A DNA stretch of 60,412 nt from Gemmatimonas phototrophica (lineage in GTDB: Bacteria > Latescibacterota > UBA2968 > UBA8231). The stretch covers positions 1-60,412 of the forward strand of contig CAMAVQ010000010.1 in assembly GCA_945861755.1 (NCBI GenBank), read 5' to 3'. The notes under the pieces are model-generated. The model ran no database searches, was not told where the DNA came from, and saw only the letters and a list, made by a program, of their open reading frames with translations. The stretch's first letter is position 1. The number at the start of each line of letters is the position of its first letter. Shown here piece by piece: positions 8,195-16,590 of this stretch. The translations under genes and the position numbers were made by a program.

Positions 8195-9870
8195 AAGCCC
8201 GCCTCAGCGCCTGGCTGGTGGCGGTGCTGGGTGCCCTGCTGCTGCTGCACACCGCCTGGCAGAAATCTCCCACTTGGGACGAGACCGGTTACTTCGGGCT
8301 GGGCGTGTATCTGTTGAAAACCGGCAACTGGGATGTGCCGGCCTCCTGTTCCCACCCGCCGCTGGCCTTTTACCTCCACAGCCTGCCGGTTTTCGCCTAC
8401 CCCGTGGACTGGTCCCCCTGGCACTACCCCGAGGGCGGGGCGCAGGACCTGGGTTTTTTGCGCTCCGCAGATCTGCAACGGGGCAACGCCCTGCTTTTGG
8501 ATGCCAACTACGACGGGGAACGGCTCTTCTTTTTTTGCCGGGCTAGCGCAGTGGTACTCTTTGGCCTGCTGGCCCTGGTGCTCTATCGCTGGGGCTGCCA
8601 GCTCCGCGGTCCGGAGGGCGGTCTGCTCGCGTTGCTGCTGCTCTCTTTTTGCCCCAATACCCTGGCCCACGCCTCGCTGATCAACACCGACTTCGCTTTT
8701 GAGGTCACCTTTGTCCTGGCGGTGTACACCTTTTACCGAGGGCTCTTGAACCCCTCGCCGGGGCGGCTGGCTGGCGCCGCTGCGGGCCTGGGCCTGGCGT
8801 TGGGCAGCAAGCTTTCGGCCTTGGTCTTGTTGCCTGGGTTGGGGTTGGGATTGGCCTGGTTTCTGGTCTTTGCCTCTTTCCAGCAGCGGCAGCCGCTGGA
8901 GGGAATGCGCTGGTGGCCACGGGCAGGGGTGTGGGGAATGCAGCGCCCCAACATATGGGGCGCTGCGGGCGCGCTGTACCTGGGGGTGGTGCTGGGCGGG
9001 GGGCTGGTGCTGTGGGCCCTGTACGGCTTTCAGGTGGCACCCTACCTGCTGACGCTGCGCTCCCAAATGGGAGATCTGGACGCCGGCCACGAAGCCTATC
9101 TGATGGGGGAGTACTCGACCCAGGGGTGGTGGTACTATTATCCAGTGGCGCTGCTGATCAAGACGCCGGTGCCGGTGCTGGTGCTAGGGGGGTGGGGGTT
9201 GTGGCAGGTGATGCGGGACCGGTCCAGATGGGCGGCACTGGGGCTGCTGGTCTGGCCGCCCCTGCTGCTGGCTGGGCTCTTTGTCGCCGGCGGCAAGGAC
9301 ATCGGGCTGCGCTACCTGCTGCCCGCCTATCCCTTCCTCTTTCTGCTGGCCGTCCAGGTATTGCCCGCCTCCGGGACCCAGGGTTGGCGCGGCTGGCGGG
9401 CTTGGCTGCTGATCCTGTGCTGCCTGTGGCATGCAGGTGGTACGCTGCGCAACCACCCCGACCACCTGGCCTACTTCAACGAGTTGGTGGGCGGGCCGGA
9501 CCAGGGGTACCGCTATCTGGCGGATTCTAATCTGGACTGGGGACAGGATCTGAAGGGCCTGAAGGCCTACATGGATCAGCGCGGCATCGAGCGCATCAAG
9601 CTCAGCTACTTCGGCACCGTGGACCCGGCCCTCTACGGGCTGCAGTACGAATGGCTGCCCAGCTTTTATCTGCCGGCCCCACCCGATGCCCGGACCCTGC
9701 TGCCCACCACCGGCCTGATCGCCATCAGCGCCACCAATCTGGTGGGGGTGTATATGGGTGGATACGGGCAGGGTCGGGATTTGTTCAGATGGCTGCGGAG
9801 CTACGAGCCGGTGGCGCGCATCGGGCATTCGATTTTTGTCTACGACATTCCGGAGAGCGCCGCGCCATAA
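8191..9870 (+). CDS. GT39/ArnT-like polytopic glycosyltransferase
   Basis: 559 residues with roughly 10-12 hydrophobic segments. The N-terminal loop carries the acidic motif TWDETGYF expected of GT-C enzymes (catalytic Asp about residue 29). A later extracytoplasmic segment, ADSNLDWGQDLKGL, is the hallmark of a bacterial PMT/ArnT-like group. Such enzymes transfer sugars from polyprenyl-phosphate donors to lipid or protein acceptors on the periplasmic side. The TTG start is supported by GGGGAGGA immediately upstream and the 4-bp overlap with orf101. Donor and acceptor cannot be told from sequence; a DPM1/GtrB-like gene that could supply a polyprenyl-linked donor lies at 38733-39707. Confidence 0.8.
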   Translation: MKARLSAWLVAVLGALLLLHTAWQKSPTWDETGYFGLGVYLLKTGNWDVPASCSHPPLAFYLHSLPVFAYPVDWSPWHYPEGGAQDLGFLRSADLQRGNALLLDANYDGERLFFFCRASAVVLFGLLALVLYRWGCQLRGPEGGLLALLLLSFCPNTLAHASLINTDFAFEVTFVLAVYTFYRGLLNPSPGRLAGAAAGLGLALGSKLSALVLLPGLGLGLAWFLVFASFQQRQPLEGMRWWPRAGVWGMQRPNIWGAAGALYLGVVLGGGLVLWALYGFQVAPYLLTLRSQMGDLDAGHEAYLMGEYSTQGWWYYYPVALLIKTPVPVLVLGGWGLWQVMRDRSRWAALGLLVWPPLLLAGLFVAGGKDIGLRYLLPAYPFLFLLAVQVLPASGTQGWRGWRAWLLILCCLWHAGGTLRNHPDHLAYFNELVGGPDQGYRYLADSNLDWGQDLKGLKAYMDQRGIERIKLSYFGTVDPALYGLQYEWLPSFYLPAPPDARTLLPTTGLIAISATNLVGVYMGGYGQGRDLFRWLRSYEPVARIGHSIFVYDIPESAAP

Positions 9871-9892
9871 TCCCCCTAAATCGCTGTGCCAG

Positions 9893-9937
9893 TTGAAAAT
9901 GATACCAATTCGGTTAATTTTTGAGTATATTCAAAAA
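9893..9937 (+). promoter_or_regulatory. AT-rich leader of rel with putative promoter and inverted repeat
   Basis: In this 93-bp gap TTGAAA (9893-9898) and TAATTT (9915-9920), 16 bp apart, form a modest sigma-70-type promoter. Overlapping the -10 and the likely start is an inverted repeat: TTTTTGA (9918-9924), a 6-nt loop, TCAAAAA (9931-9937). The stem is purely A/T except one pair and has no terminator-type GC arm, so an operator is more likely than a terminator. The stretch is strikingly AT-rich for this genome. Confidence 0.4.
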
Positions 9938-9963
9938 TATCTTTTCAACCCCCTGGCGCAGCG

Positions 9964-12204
9964 ATGAGCGAGTCACGTGCCCATAACCCCCCTGATCCTG
10001 AGCCCACCGCCCTGGTGCCGGCCCAGCAGCTGGATTTCCACCTCGAACAGGCGCGCGATCACCTGCAGTTGCAGATGTTGCTTATCGAGTTGGGCTCCTG
10101 CAACGACCAGGTGGACTGCGGGCTGATCGCCCGCGCCTACCACTTTGCCGAGGCCTGCCACACCGGGCAGAAACGCCTTTCGGGCGAACCCTATATCCAC
10201 CACTGTGTAGAAGTGGCCCGCATCCTGATCCAACTGCGCCTCGACTCGGCGACCGTGGCTGCCGGCCTCTTACACGACGTGTTCGAAGACTCGGACGCCA
10301 CCATCGCCCAGATCAGCACCCTCTTCAGCCCCAAGATCGCCTCGCTGATCGACGGGGTCACCAAGATGGACCGCCTCACCTACGAGAGCCAGGAGGCGCG
10401 CCAGGCCGAGACCTTCCGCAAGATGCTGCTGTCGATGGTCGAGGACATCAGGGTGATCCTGATCAAGTTCGCCGACCGCCTGCACAACATGCGCACCCTT
10501 GAGGCCATGGAGCCCGAGCGGCAGCGGCGCATTGCCCGCGAAACCCTAGAAGTCTACGCACCCCTGGCTCACCGGTTGGGGCTGGCGCGCATGCGCTGGG
10601 AACTAGAAGACCTCAGCTTCAAATACCTAGAGCCCGAGGTATACCGGGAAGTGCGCGACAAGGTGGCGATGAAGCGCCGGGAACGCGAGGTCTACATCGA
10701 GGAGTTCAAGGCCCCCATCGAGAAGGAGCTGGCGCAGGGGGGCATCGAGGCCGAGATCACCGGGCGGCCGAAGAATTTTTACAGCATCTACAACAAGATG
10801 AAGTCGCGGGGCCGGCCCTTCGAGGAGATCTACGACCTGCTGGCGGTGCGCATCACCGTACACTCGGTGCGCGAGTGTTACCATACCCTCGGGCTGGCCC
10901 ACACCCTCTATCATCCGGTGCCGGGGCGGTTCAAGGATTATATTGCCACGCCCAAGAGCAACATGTACCAGTCGCTGCATACCTCGGTGATCGGCCCACG
11001 GGGCATTCCAGTGGAGATCCAGATCCGCACCTGGGAGATGCACCACACCGCCGAGATCGGCATCGCCGCCCACTGGCGCTACAAGGCCGGCCGCCGCGAT
11101 CCCACCGATCTGGACCAGCACATCCACTGGCTGCGCCAGGTGCTGGACTGGCAGCGCGAAGCCACCGATCCCAAAGAATTCATGGAAAACCTCAAGATCG
11201 AACTCTTCCAGGACGAGATCTTTGTGTTTACCCCCAAGGGGCGGTTGGTCCAGTTGCCCAAGGGGGCGGTGCCCATTGACTTCGCTTTTACCGTACACAC
11301 CGATATCGGCCTGCGCTGCCTGGCGGCCAAGGTGAATGGACAGCTGGTACCGCTGAGCACGGAGTTGAAGAGCGGCGACGCGGTGCAGATCTTCACCTCG
11401 CCCCAGCAGAAGCCCAGGCAGGCCTGGCTGGAGCTGGTCAAGACCAGCAAGGCCCGCAACCGCATCCAGCACTGGCTGAAGGAAGAGCAGCACGGCCACA
11501 GTGTACATCTGGGGCAGGAGATGCTCGAAAGGGAGTTGAAACGGTATCGCTACAAACTTCAGGCTGAGATGCTGGACCGGCTGGCCCAGGAGTTCTCGCT
11601 GGTAGACGGCGAGCATGTGTTGTCGGCCATCGGCCAGGGGGATCTGTCGGTCAACCGGGTGGTCAACCGCCTATTGCCGCCGCTGCCCCGCCGCCACACC
11701 CCGCCCCAGATCCAGGACAAACGCGGCATCCGCATTCAGGGCATGGACAACATGATGATCCAGTTTGCCCGCTGCTGCAGCCCGGCCCCCGGCGACACCA
11801 TTCTGGGGTTGATCACCCGGGGCCGGGGGGTATCGGTACACCGGGCCGATTGCCACAATATCGCCGAACAGCTGGCCGTCGATCCGGACCGGCTGCTGCC
11901 GGTGGAGTGGGATCTGGCCGAGGAGCAGGTCTTCACCGTGCAGCTGGTGGTGCGCAGCAACGACCGCAAGTACTTGCTCTCCGATATCTCGAAGACCATC
12001 AGCGATACCGGCGCCAACATCCGCAGTTCCACTACCGACACCGCCGAGAACTGGGCCATCGAGACCTTTTGGGTCGATGTGCAGAACTCCAAACAACTGC
12101 AGGAGCTGATCCGCAAGGTCTATCAGGTCGAGGGGGTGCTGGAGGTGCGGCGCGGCGAGATCCCCCAGCCTCGGGCGCCGCTGCTGCCGGAGCGCCGGAA
12201 CTAG
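9964..12204 (+). CDS. rel: Bifunctional (p)ppGpp synthetase/hydrolase, Rel/SpoT family
   Basis: 746 residues, normal length for a long RSH enzyme. Domains in order: HD hydrolase with intact HDxxED (H104-D105, E108-D109); RelA/SpoT synthetase with R322-F-K-D325, the RxKD form typical of bifunctional enzymes rather than the ExDD of RelA-only synthetases; the EIQIRTxEMHxxAExGIAAHW block; TGS domain (about 410-470); and a C-terminal ACT domain (about 670-735). It makes and degrades the stringent-response alarmone. It appears to be the only RSH gene here and is transcribed alone. The stop overlaps the stop of the convergent small gene. Confidence 0.95.
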   Translation: MSESRAHNPPDPEPTALVPAQQLDFHLEQARDHLQLQMLLIELGSCNDQVDCGLIARAYHFAEACHTGQKRLSGEPYIHHCVEVARILIQLRLDSATVAAGLLHDVFEDSDATIAQISTLFSPKIASLIDGVTKMDRLTYESQEARQAETFRKMLLSMVEDIRVILIKFADRLHNMRTLEAMEPERQRRIARETLEVYAPLAHRLGLARMRWELEDLSFKYLEPEVYREVRDKVAMKRREREVYIEEFKAPIEKELAQGGIEAEITGRPKNFYSIYNKMKSRGRPFEEIYDLLAVRITVHSVRECYHTLGLAHTLYHPVPGRFKDYIATPKSNMYQSLHTSVIGPRGIPVEIQIRTWEMHHTAEIGIAAHWRYKAGRRDPTDLDQHIHWLRQVLDWQREATDPKEFMENLKIELFQDEIFVFTPKGRLVQLPKGAVPIDFAFTVHTDIGLRCLAAKVNGQLVPLSTELKSGDAVQIFTSPQQKPRQAWLELVKTSKARNRIQHWLKEEQHGHSVHLGQEMLERELKRYRYKLQAEMLDRLAQEFSLVDGEHVLSAIGQGDLSVNRVVNRLLPPLPRRHTPPQIQDKRGIRIQGMDNMMIQFARCCSPAPGDTILGLITRGRGVSVHRADCHNIAEQLAVDPDRLLPVEWDLAEEQVFTVQLVVRSNDRKYLLSDISKTISDTGANIRSSTTDTAENWAIETFWVDVQNSKQLQELIRKVYQVEGVLEVRRGEIPQPRAPLLPERRN

Positions 12205-12467
12205 ACCTCGCCCAGGGCCTCCTGCAGCTTGCGGAGCACCCCTAGTTCCTCGGGATTGGCCACCTCACCCCCTCCATAAGACCCTCCTAGCATTTCCTCG
12301 GCCCAGCCGCGGATGATCTGCAACTGCAGCCGGCTCAGCTCGGGCTGGACGGCGCTGTTGAGGGCAGCCTCCAGCTTGTTCAGCACGCGCTGCTCATCGG
12401 GCCAGAAGGCCTGGGTTTTCCAGCTCATCACCAGCTGGATTTCCCTGGGGGTCATGGGCACGATCAT
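12201..12467 (-). CDS. Hypothetical protein, 88 aa
   Basis: Small soluble helical protein with conserved-looking start MTPREIQLVMSWKTQ and a tail rich in L, E and Q. ATG 12467 has GGGGAG about 10 nt upstream; TTG 12485 would add six residues. A TATACT box (12488-12483) on this strand could be a -10 element. The stop codon shares bases with the rel stop (CTAG at 12201-12204), so the two genes converge with overlap. No family recognised; codon use looks genuine but the gene is short. Confidence 0.5.
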   Translation of the reverse strand: MIVPMTPREIQLVMSWKTQAFWPDEQRVLNKLEAALNSAVQPELSRLQLQIIRGWAEEMLGGSYGGGEVANPEELGVLRKLQEALGEV

Positions 12468-12518
12468 AGGGGACTCACTCCCCAAGTATAACAGAAACCC
12501 CGGCGTCCGGCCCGAGGT

Positions 12519-12547
12519 TTGACAGGGGAAGAGGAGGGGCCTATATT
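12519..12547 (+). promoter_or_regulatory. Strong sigma-70-type promoter of hisC
   Basis: TTGACA (12519-12524), 17-bp spacer, TATATT (12542-12547). The start is predicted near 12554, giving a leader of about 24 nt with GGAGGAAGG before ATG 12578. This is the best consensus match of this type in the window. Confidence 0.7.
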
Positions 12548-12577
12548 GCCGCCCTTTGCCCGCCGGAGGAAGGGGAT

Positions 12578-13636
12578 ATGGATTCGAGCACGCGCTTTTT
12601 TCTGCCGCACATCGCTCAGATGCAGGGCTATGTCCCCGGGGAGCAGCCTCGGGAGGGTGGTTTCATCAAGCTCAACACCAACGAGAACCCCTATCCGCCC
12701 TCGCCCCTGGTGATCGAGCGCTTGCACCAGGCCTGCGGGGAGGGGCTGCGCCGCTACCCCGATCCAGGCGCAACGGGGGTGCGCCGCCGGCTGAGCCAGC
12801 TCTTTGGGGTGGAGGTGGAGGAGACCCTGGTGGGCAACGGCTCGGACGAACTGCTCAATATCGCCCTGCGCTGTTTTGCCGGGCCGGGCGACCAGGTGGT
12901 CTACCCTTATCCCACCTATGCCTATTACGAGAAGCTGATCCAGTTGCAGGGGGCCAGGTCGGTGCTGGTGGACTTTGCCGAGGATTTCGCCCTGCCCGCC
13001 GGGATTGTGGTCCCTGGGGCCAAGTTGACGCTGCTGTCCAACCCCAATTCGCCTTCGGGCACCCTGCTGCCCCGCGAGCAACTACAGGCGGTGGTGGCCC
13101 AGGCCGAGGGCCTGGTGCTGATCGACGAAGCGTATGTGGACTTTTCCACTGGGGGCTGCCTGGACTTGATCCACCGCTACCCCAATGTTCTGTTCACCCG
13201 CACCATGTCCAAGTCCTTCTCGCTGGCCGGCATGAGGCTGGGTTTTGGCTTTGCGCCTGCGGGGCTGGTGGAGGGGATGTGGAAGGTGAAAGATCATTAC
13301 AATGTCAACCAGCTGAGCCTGGTGGCTGCCGAGGCGGCCCTCGACGACCTGGAGTCCATGCGCGCCAATGCGGCCCGGATCCAGGCCACCCGGCAGCGGC
13401 TCACAGGTCGGCTGCGGAAGCTGGGATTTTATGTGTGGGATTCGCAGGCCAATTTTGTGCTGGCCCGCACCCCCGGGCCGTCGGCGGCGGGGCTGTACGA
13501 GCAGCTCAAGGAGCGCCGCATCCTGGTGCGCTACTTCGCCCAGCGCCGGCTGGAGGATTGCCTGCGCATCTCCATCGGCACGGATGAGGAGATCGATACG
13601 TTCTTGGGGGTGTTGGAGGAGTTGCTGAAGGGGTAG
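12578..13636 (+). CDS. hisC: Histidinol-phosphate aminotransferase
   Basis: 352 residues, a standard class I/II PLP aminotransferase. The N-terminal KLNTNENPYPPSP and the PLP-lysine motif TRTMSKSFSLAGMRLGF (Lys about 213) are characteristic of HisC, which transfers an amino group from glutamate to imidazole-acetol phosphate in histidine synthesis. It is monocistronic and not linked to other his genes here; a broader aromatic or tyrosine aminotransferase role is possible. The gene ends one base before the stop of the convergent DUF2802-like gene. Confidence 0.9.
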   Translation: MDSSTRFFLPHIAQMQGYVPGEQPREGGFIKLNTNENPYPPSPLVIERLHQACGEGLRRYPDPGATGVRRRLSQLFGVEVEETLVGNGSDELLNIALRCFAGPGDQVVYPYPTYAYYEKLIQLQGARSVLVDFAEDFALPAGIVVPGAKLTLLSNPNSPSGTLLPREQLQAVVAQAEGLVLIDEAYVDFSTGGCLDLIHRYPNVLFTRTMSKSFSLAGMRLGFGFAPAGLVEGMWKVKDHYNVNQLSLVAAEAALDDLESMRANAARIQATRQRLTGRLRKLGFYVWDSQANFVLARTPGPSAAGLYEQLKERRILVRYFAQRRLEDCLRISIGTDEEIDTFLGVLEELLKG

Positions 13637-14029
13637 TTATTCCCCCCGGCGCATCATCCGGCCCAGGGTCTCGACCTCGGCTTGGCCGAGCCCCAGTTTG
13701 CGGGCCACTTCCGACGGGGAAAGGCCCTGACTCAGCAGGGTGCGCGCCTGTTCGTAGCTGTCGCGCTCGGTGCGGGTTGTCCTGCCGGTCCTGGTGGTCT
13801 GGGAGGGGGTCGGGTTTTGCCCATCGACCAGTTGCTCCAGCATGCTGCAGGCCGACTGCAGGCGGGCGCTGAGCAATTCGAGGGTTTTCTGGTGGACATC
13901 CAGCACCCGCAAGCGTCGGTCGATGACTTCGTGTTGTTCCCTCAACCAGGCTTTGAACCACAGCCCGATGCCGGCGGCCAGCAGCAGAAAGAGGCCGTCG
14001 AGGAAGAATACCTGCCAGTTGGTTTCCAT
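13637..14029 (-). CDS. DUF2802-like membrane-anchored protein
   Basis: 130 residues: an N-terminal transmembrane helix (about 7-25), a helical linker, and a C-terminal helix-turn-helix-like motif (GLSPSEVARKLGLGQAEVETLGRMM). This layout matches DUF2802 proteins, which are often encoded near flagellar or chemotaxis genes. Its ATG shares one base with the stop of the histidine kinase (TGATG), so it is the last gene of the fliO operon. The stop codon abuts that of hisC with no spacer. Family assignment is moderate; function unknown. Confidence 0.65.
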   Translation of the reverse strand: METNWQVFFLDGLFLLLAAGIGLWFKAWLREQHEVIDRRLRVLDVHQKTLELLSARLQSACSMLEQLVDGQNPTPSQTTRTGRTTRTERDSYEQARTLLSQGLSPSEVARKLGLGQAEVETLGRMMRRGE

Positions 14030-15498
14030 CAGCTCTTGTCGTGTTGCGGGGCTTCGGGAGGGTGCAGTGGGAGGTGGATGATGAAGGTGGCGCCCTGGCC
14101 GGGGGGGCTCTCCACGGTCAGGGTGCCACCGTGGTTGGTGATGATCCGGTAGCTGACCGCCAGGCCCAGCCCGGTGCCACCCTGGCTGGAGCGGGTGGTA
14201 AAGAAGGGCTCGAAGATGCGGTCGAGATTCTCGGGGGGAATGCCGATGCCGGTATCGGCGAAGCGCAACTCCACCACTTCGGCCTCGCGGCGGACGGCGA
14301 TTTGGAGGTGCCCACCCTTGGGCATGGCGTTTTGGGCATTGAGGATCAGGTTGAGAAAGACCTGCTCCAACTCGCCGACATTGCCCTGTAGCTGGGGCAG
14401 GTCCTCGGGGCAGTCGATGGCTACCTCGATGAGGTGGGCGGCCAGCTGGTGCCGCACCAGCGTGCAGGCCTGCTGGATGGCTTGGCCCAGGTCAAATGGC
14501 CCCCAGCCTTCGGCCTGGCTATTGTGGCGGGCAAAACCCAAGAGCGCCCTGGTGATGCGCGAGATGCGTTTGACGTTGTGCTCGATCAGGCGCAGGTCAT
14601 CACCCAGGCGGCCAGGGTCGGGGTGTTGCATGAGCATCAGCTGTACCCGGCTGAGGATGATCTGCAGGGGGTTGTTGACCTCGTGGGCCACGCCGCCGGC
14701 CAGTTCACCCACCGCCGCCTGCTTGGCCGAGAGCAGGAGCTGGCGCTGCGACTCCTTCAGTTCCTGGTGGGCACTTTCCAGATCCGTGTAGAGCCGGGCG
14801 TTCTCCATGGCCACCGCTGCGTGGCTGGCCAGCACATCCAGCGACTCCAGTTCGCCCAGGGTAAAATCTCCCTTGGCCTTTGGACAGTAGAGGGCGAAGA
14901 AGCCCACCTGTTCGCCGCGGACCCGCAGGGGGATGTGGATGAAGCTGGAGGAGGCGTCCTCCTCATCCTCGATCACCACCGGGTGGCCTTCGCCCAGGAC
15001 CCAGGGGATGATCCCGTCCTCCCATTGGGCCTGCACCCTGGAGCAAAGCCGCGGTCCGTCGCCCCGCAGGGCGACAGGTTCGAGCGGGCGGTCGCCCCTG
15101 CCGATAAAAAAGACCCCGCAGCTGTGGTATTCGGTCAGGCGGAGGGACAGATCCAGGAGGGCGTGCAAAATGTCTTGCAGGTCGAAACTGGCGCTGATGG
15201 TTCGCGAAAAGGCGTGTAAGTCCAGCAGCTCGTGCATGGAGGCGCGCAGCTGGGTGTACCCCTGGTGCTCGCCCTGGAGTCGTTCCTGGAACTGGCGTTT
15301 CTCCTCTTCCAACGCCTGGATGCGCACCCCCAATTCCCTGAAGGCCTCGTCGAGGGTGTCCAGGTGGATGCCCAGCTCCCAGCTCAGTTCGCGCTGCCCG
15401 CTTTCGCGCGCCTGTTCGAGCAGTTCCCGCAGCCGCGCCAGGGGTAATTCCTCTTCCAGCCAGGCCGGCAGCCGAGGGGGCGGGGAGGGGGTCAACAC
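14029..15498 (-). CDS. Soluble GAF-domain sensor histidine kinase
   Basis: 489 residues without a membrane segment. Order: coiled coil (about 20-85), GAF domain (about 95-240), HisKA with H-box HEVNNP (phosphorylated His272), then HATPase_c with N box NLILNAQNA, G1 DTGIGIPPE and G2 GGTGLGLAVS. GTG 15498 is used; TTG at 15495 is an alternative. It lies 12 bp after the HDOD gene at the 3' end of the flagellar export operon. Soluble kinases in this genomic setting include FlgS, FleS and FlrB, which activate sigma-54 flagellar promoters through an NtrC-type regulator. No such regulator is in the window, so that role is inference. Confidence 0.85.
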   Translation of the reverse strand: MLTPSPPPRLPAWLEEELPLARLRELLEQARESGQRELSWELGIHLDTLDEAFRELGVRIQALEEEKRQFQERLQGEHQGYTQLRASMHELLDLHAFSRTISASFDLQDILHALLDLSLRLTEYHSCGVFFIGRGDRPLEPVALRGDGPRLCSRVQAQWEDGIIPWVLGEGHPVVIEDEEDASSSFIHIPLRVRGEQVGFFALYCPKAKGDFTLGELESLDVLASHAAVAMENARLYTDLESAHQELKESQRQLLLSAKQAAVGELAGGVAHEVNNPLQIILSRVQLMLMQHPDPGRLGDDLRLIEHNVKRISRITRALLGFARHNSQAEGWGPFDLGQAIQQACTLVRHQLAAHLIEVAIDCPEDLPQLQGNVGELEQVFLNLILNAQNAMPKGGHLQIAVRREAEVVELRFADTGIGIPPENLDRIFEPFFTTRSSQGGTGLGLAVSYRIITNHGGTLTVESPPGQGATFIIHLPLHPPEAPQHDKS

Positions 15499-15510
15499 GG
15501 CGGGAGCCGC

Positions 15511-16563
15511 CTAGGGTTGTACCCGGGACGAGTGGCTCCGGGGGAGAGGAGGATAGGGGAGGGCATGGGCGACCAACGGGGCCGGGTCCGGGTCCTCGTC
15601 GGGCTGGGGGGTCTCGCCCGGCTCGCCACCCTTTTCGGCGGGCGGCGAACTTTCCTCTTCCGCCTCCCCACGCGCCAGCCGGGTGAAGGCGTCGGCCTTT
15701 TCCATCTCGCGGCGCAGTTCCTCGCCATAGGTGAAGATGCGCCGCAGCGCCGCCTTGGGTTCCTCGCGGATGCCGAAGATTCGCAGGGCGGCCGGGTCCA
15801 GGGTCGGCATCCGCTGCCCGCCGCCGTCGCCGATGCCTTCGCGGCGGCAGAGGAAGTCGGCCAGGTGGATGAGGGCGGGCAATTCGGCGTTGCGCGTCAG
15901 CCGGCCCGGCGTGTGGTGATAGGCGATGGCGTCCACCAGTTTGCCGGGCAGGTTCCACTTTTCGGCCAACCAGCTGCCCACCTCGCTGTGGGTAAGCCCC
16001 AGCACCAGCTCTTCGGCCTTGCCGATGTAGATGTCGTCGGTGCGCATCCGCTCGATGACCTGGGCGAATTCGGCGGGAAAATACTGGCTGAGGATCAGCT
16101 TGCCCACGTCGTGCAGGATGCCGGCGGCGAAGGCTTCTCCGGGGAGGCGGTAGCGCAACTTGCCGGCCAGCAGCCTGGCGCTCACCCCGCAGGCAATGGA
16201 GTGTTCCCAAAAGCCCTGGCGGTCGAATTGGGTGTTGTCGCTGGGGCCGGAGAAACGCTGCAGCACCGAGACGCTCAGGCCCAGGCTCTTGACGGTCTCG
16301 AAACCGAGGATCACCACCGCGTGCTGCACCGTGGAGATCTCCCGGGGGAAGCCGTAGAAGGAGGAATTGGCCAGCTTGAGGATCTTGGCGGTCAGCGCCT
16401 GGTCGGTGGAAATAACCTGGGCCACCTGACGGCCCGAGGTCTTGGGGCTATCGATCAGGGTCATCAGCTGGGTGATCACCGTGGGCAAGGTGGGCAGCCC
16501 GATGATGCTCTGGGTGATCCTCTTGAGGCGTCTTTGTCTTTGTTCGTCCAACAAGGTGGCCAC
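15511..16563 (-). CDS. HDOD domain protein
   Basis: 350 residues. The HDOD domain spans about 15-225 with IGLPTLPTVITQLM, the SSFYGF segment and a partly conserved GILHDVGKLIL. The C-terminal 80 residues are low-complexity (E, P, G, D), probably disordered. HDOD proteins are non-catalytic HD relatives common in signalling and motility control. Position between the fliA operon and the histidine kinase suggests a role in flagellar regulation. Confidence 0.85.
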   Translation of the reverse strand: MATLLDEQRQRRLKRITQSIIGLPTLPTVITQLMTLIDSPKTSGRQVAQVISTDQALTAKILKLANSSFYGFPREISTVQHAVVILGFETVKSLGLSVSVLQRFSGPSDNTQFDRQGFWEHSIACGVSARLLAGKLRYRLPGEAFAAGILHDVGKLILSQYFPAEFAQVIERMRTDDIYIGKAEELVLGLTHSEVGSWLAEKWNLPGKLVDAIAYHHTPGRLTRNAELPALIHLADFLCRREGIGDGGGQRMPTLDPAALRIFGIREEPKAALRRIFTYGEELRREMEKADAFTRLARGEAEEESSPPAEKGGEPGETPQPDEDPDPAPLVAHALPYPPLPRSHSSRVQP

Positions 16564-16590
16564 CTAGCGGGCTAAAGCCGCGGCCTGGGT

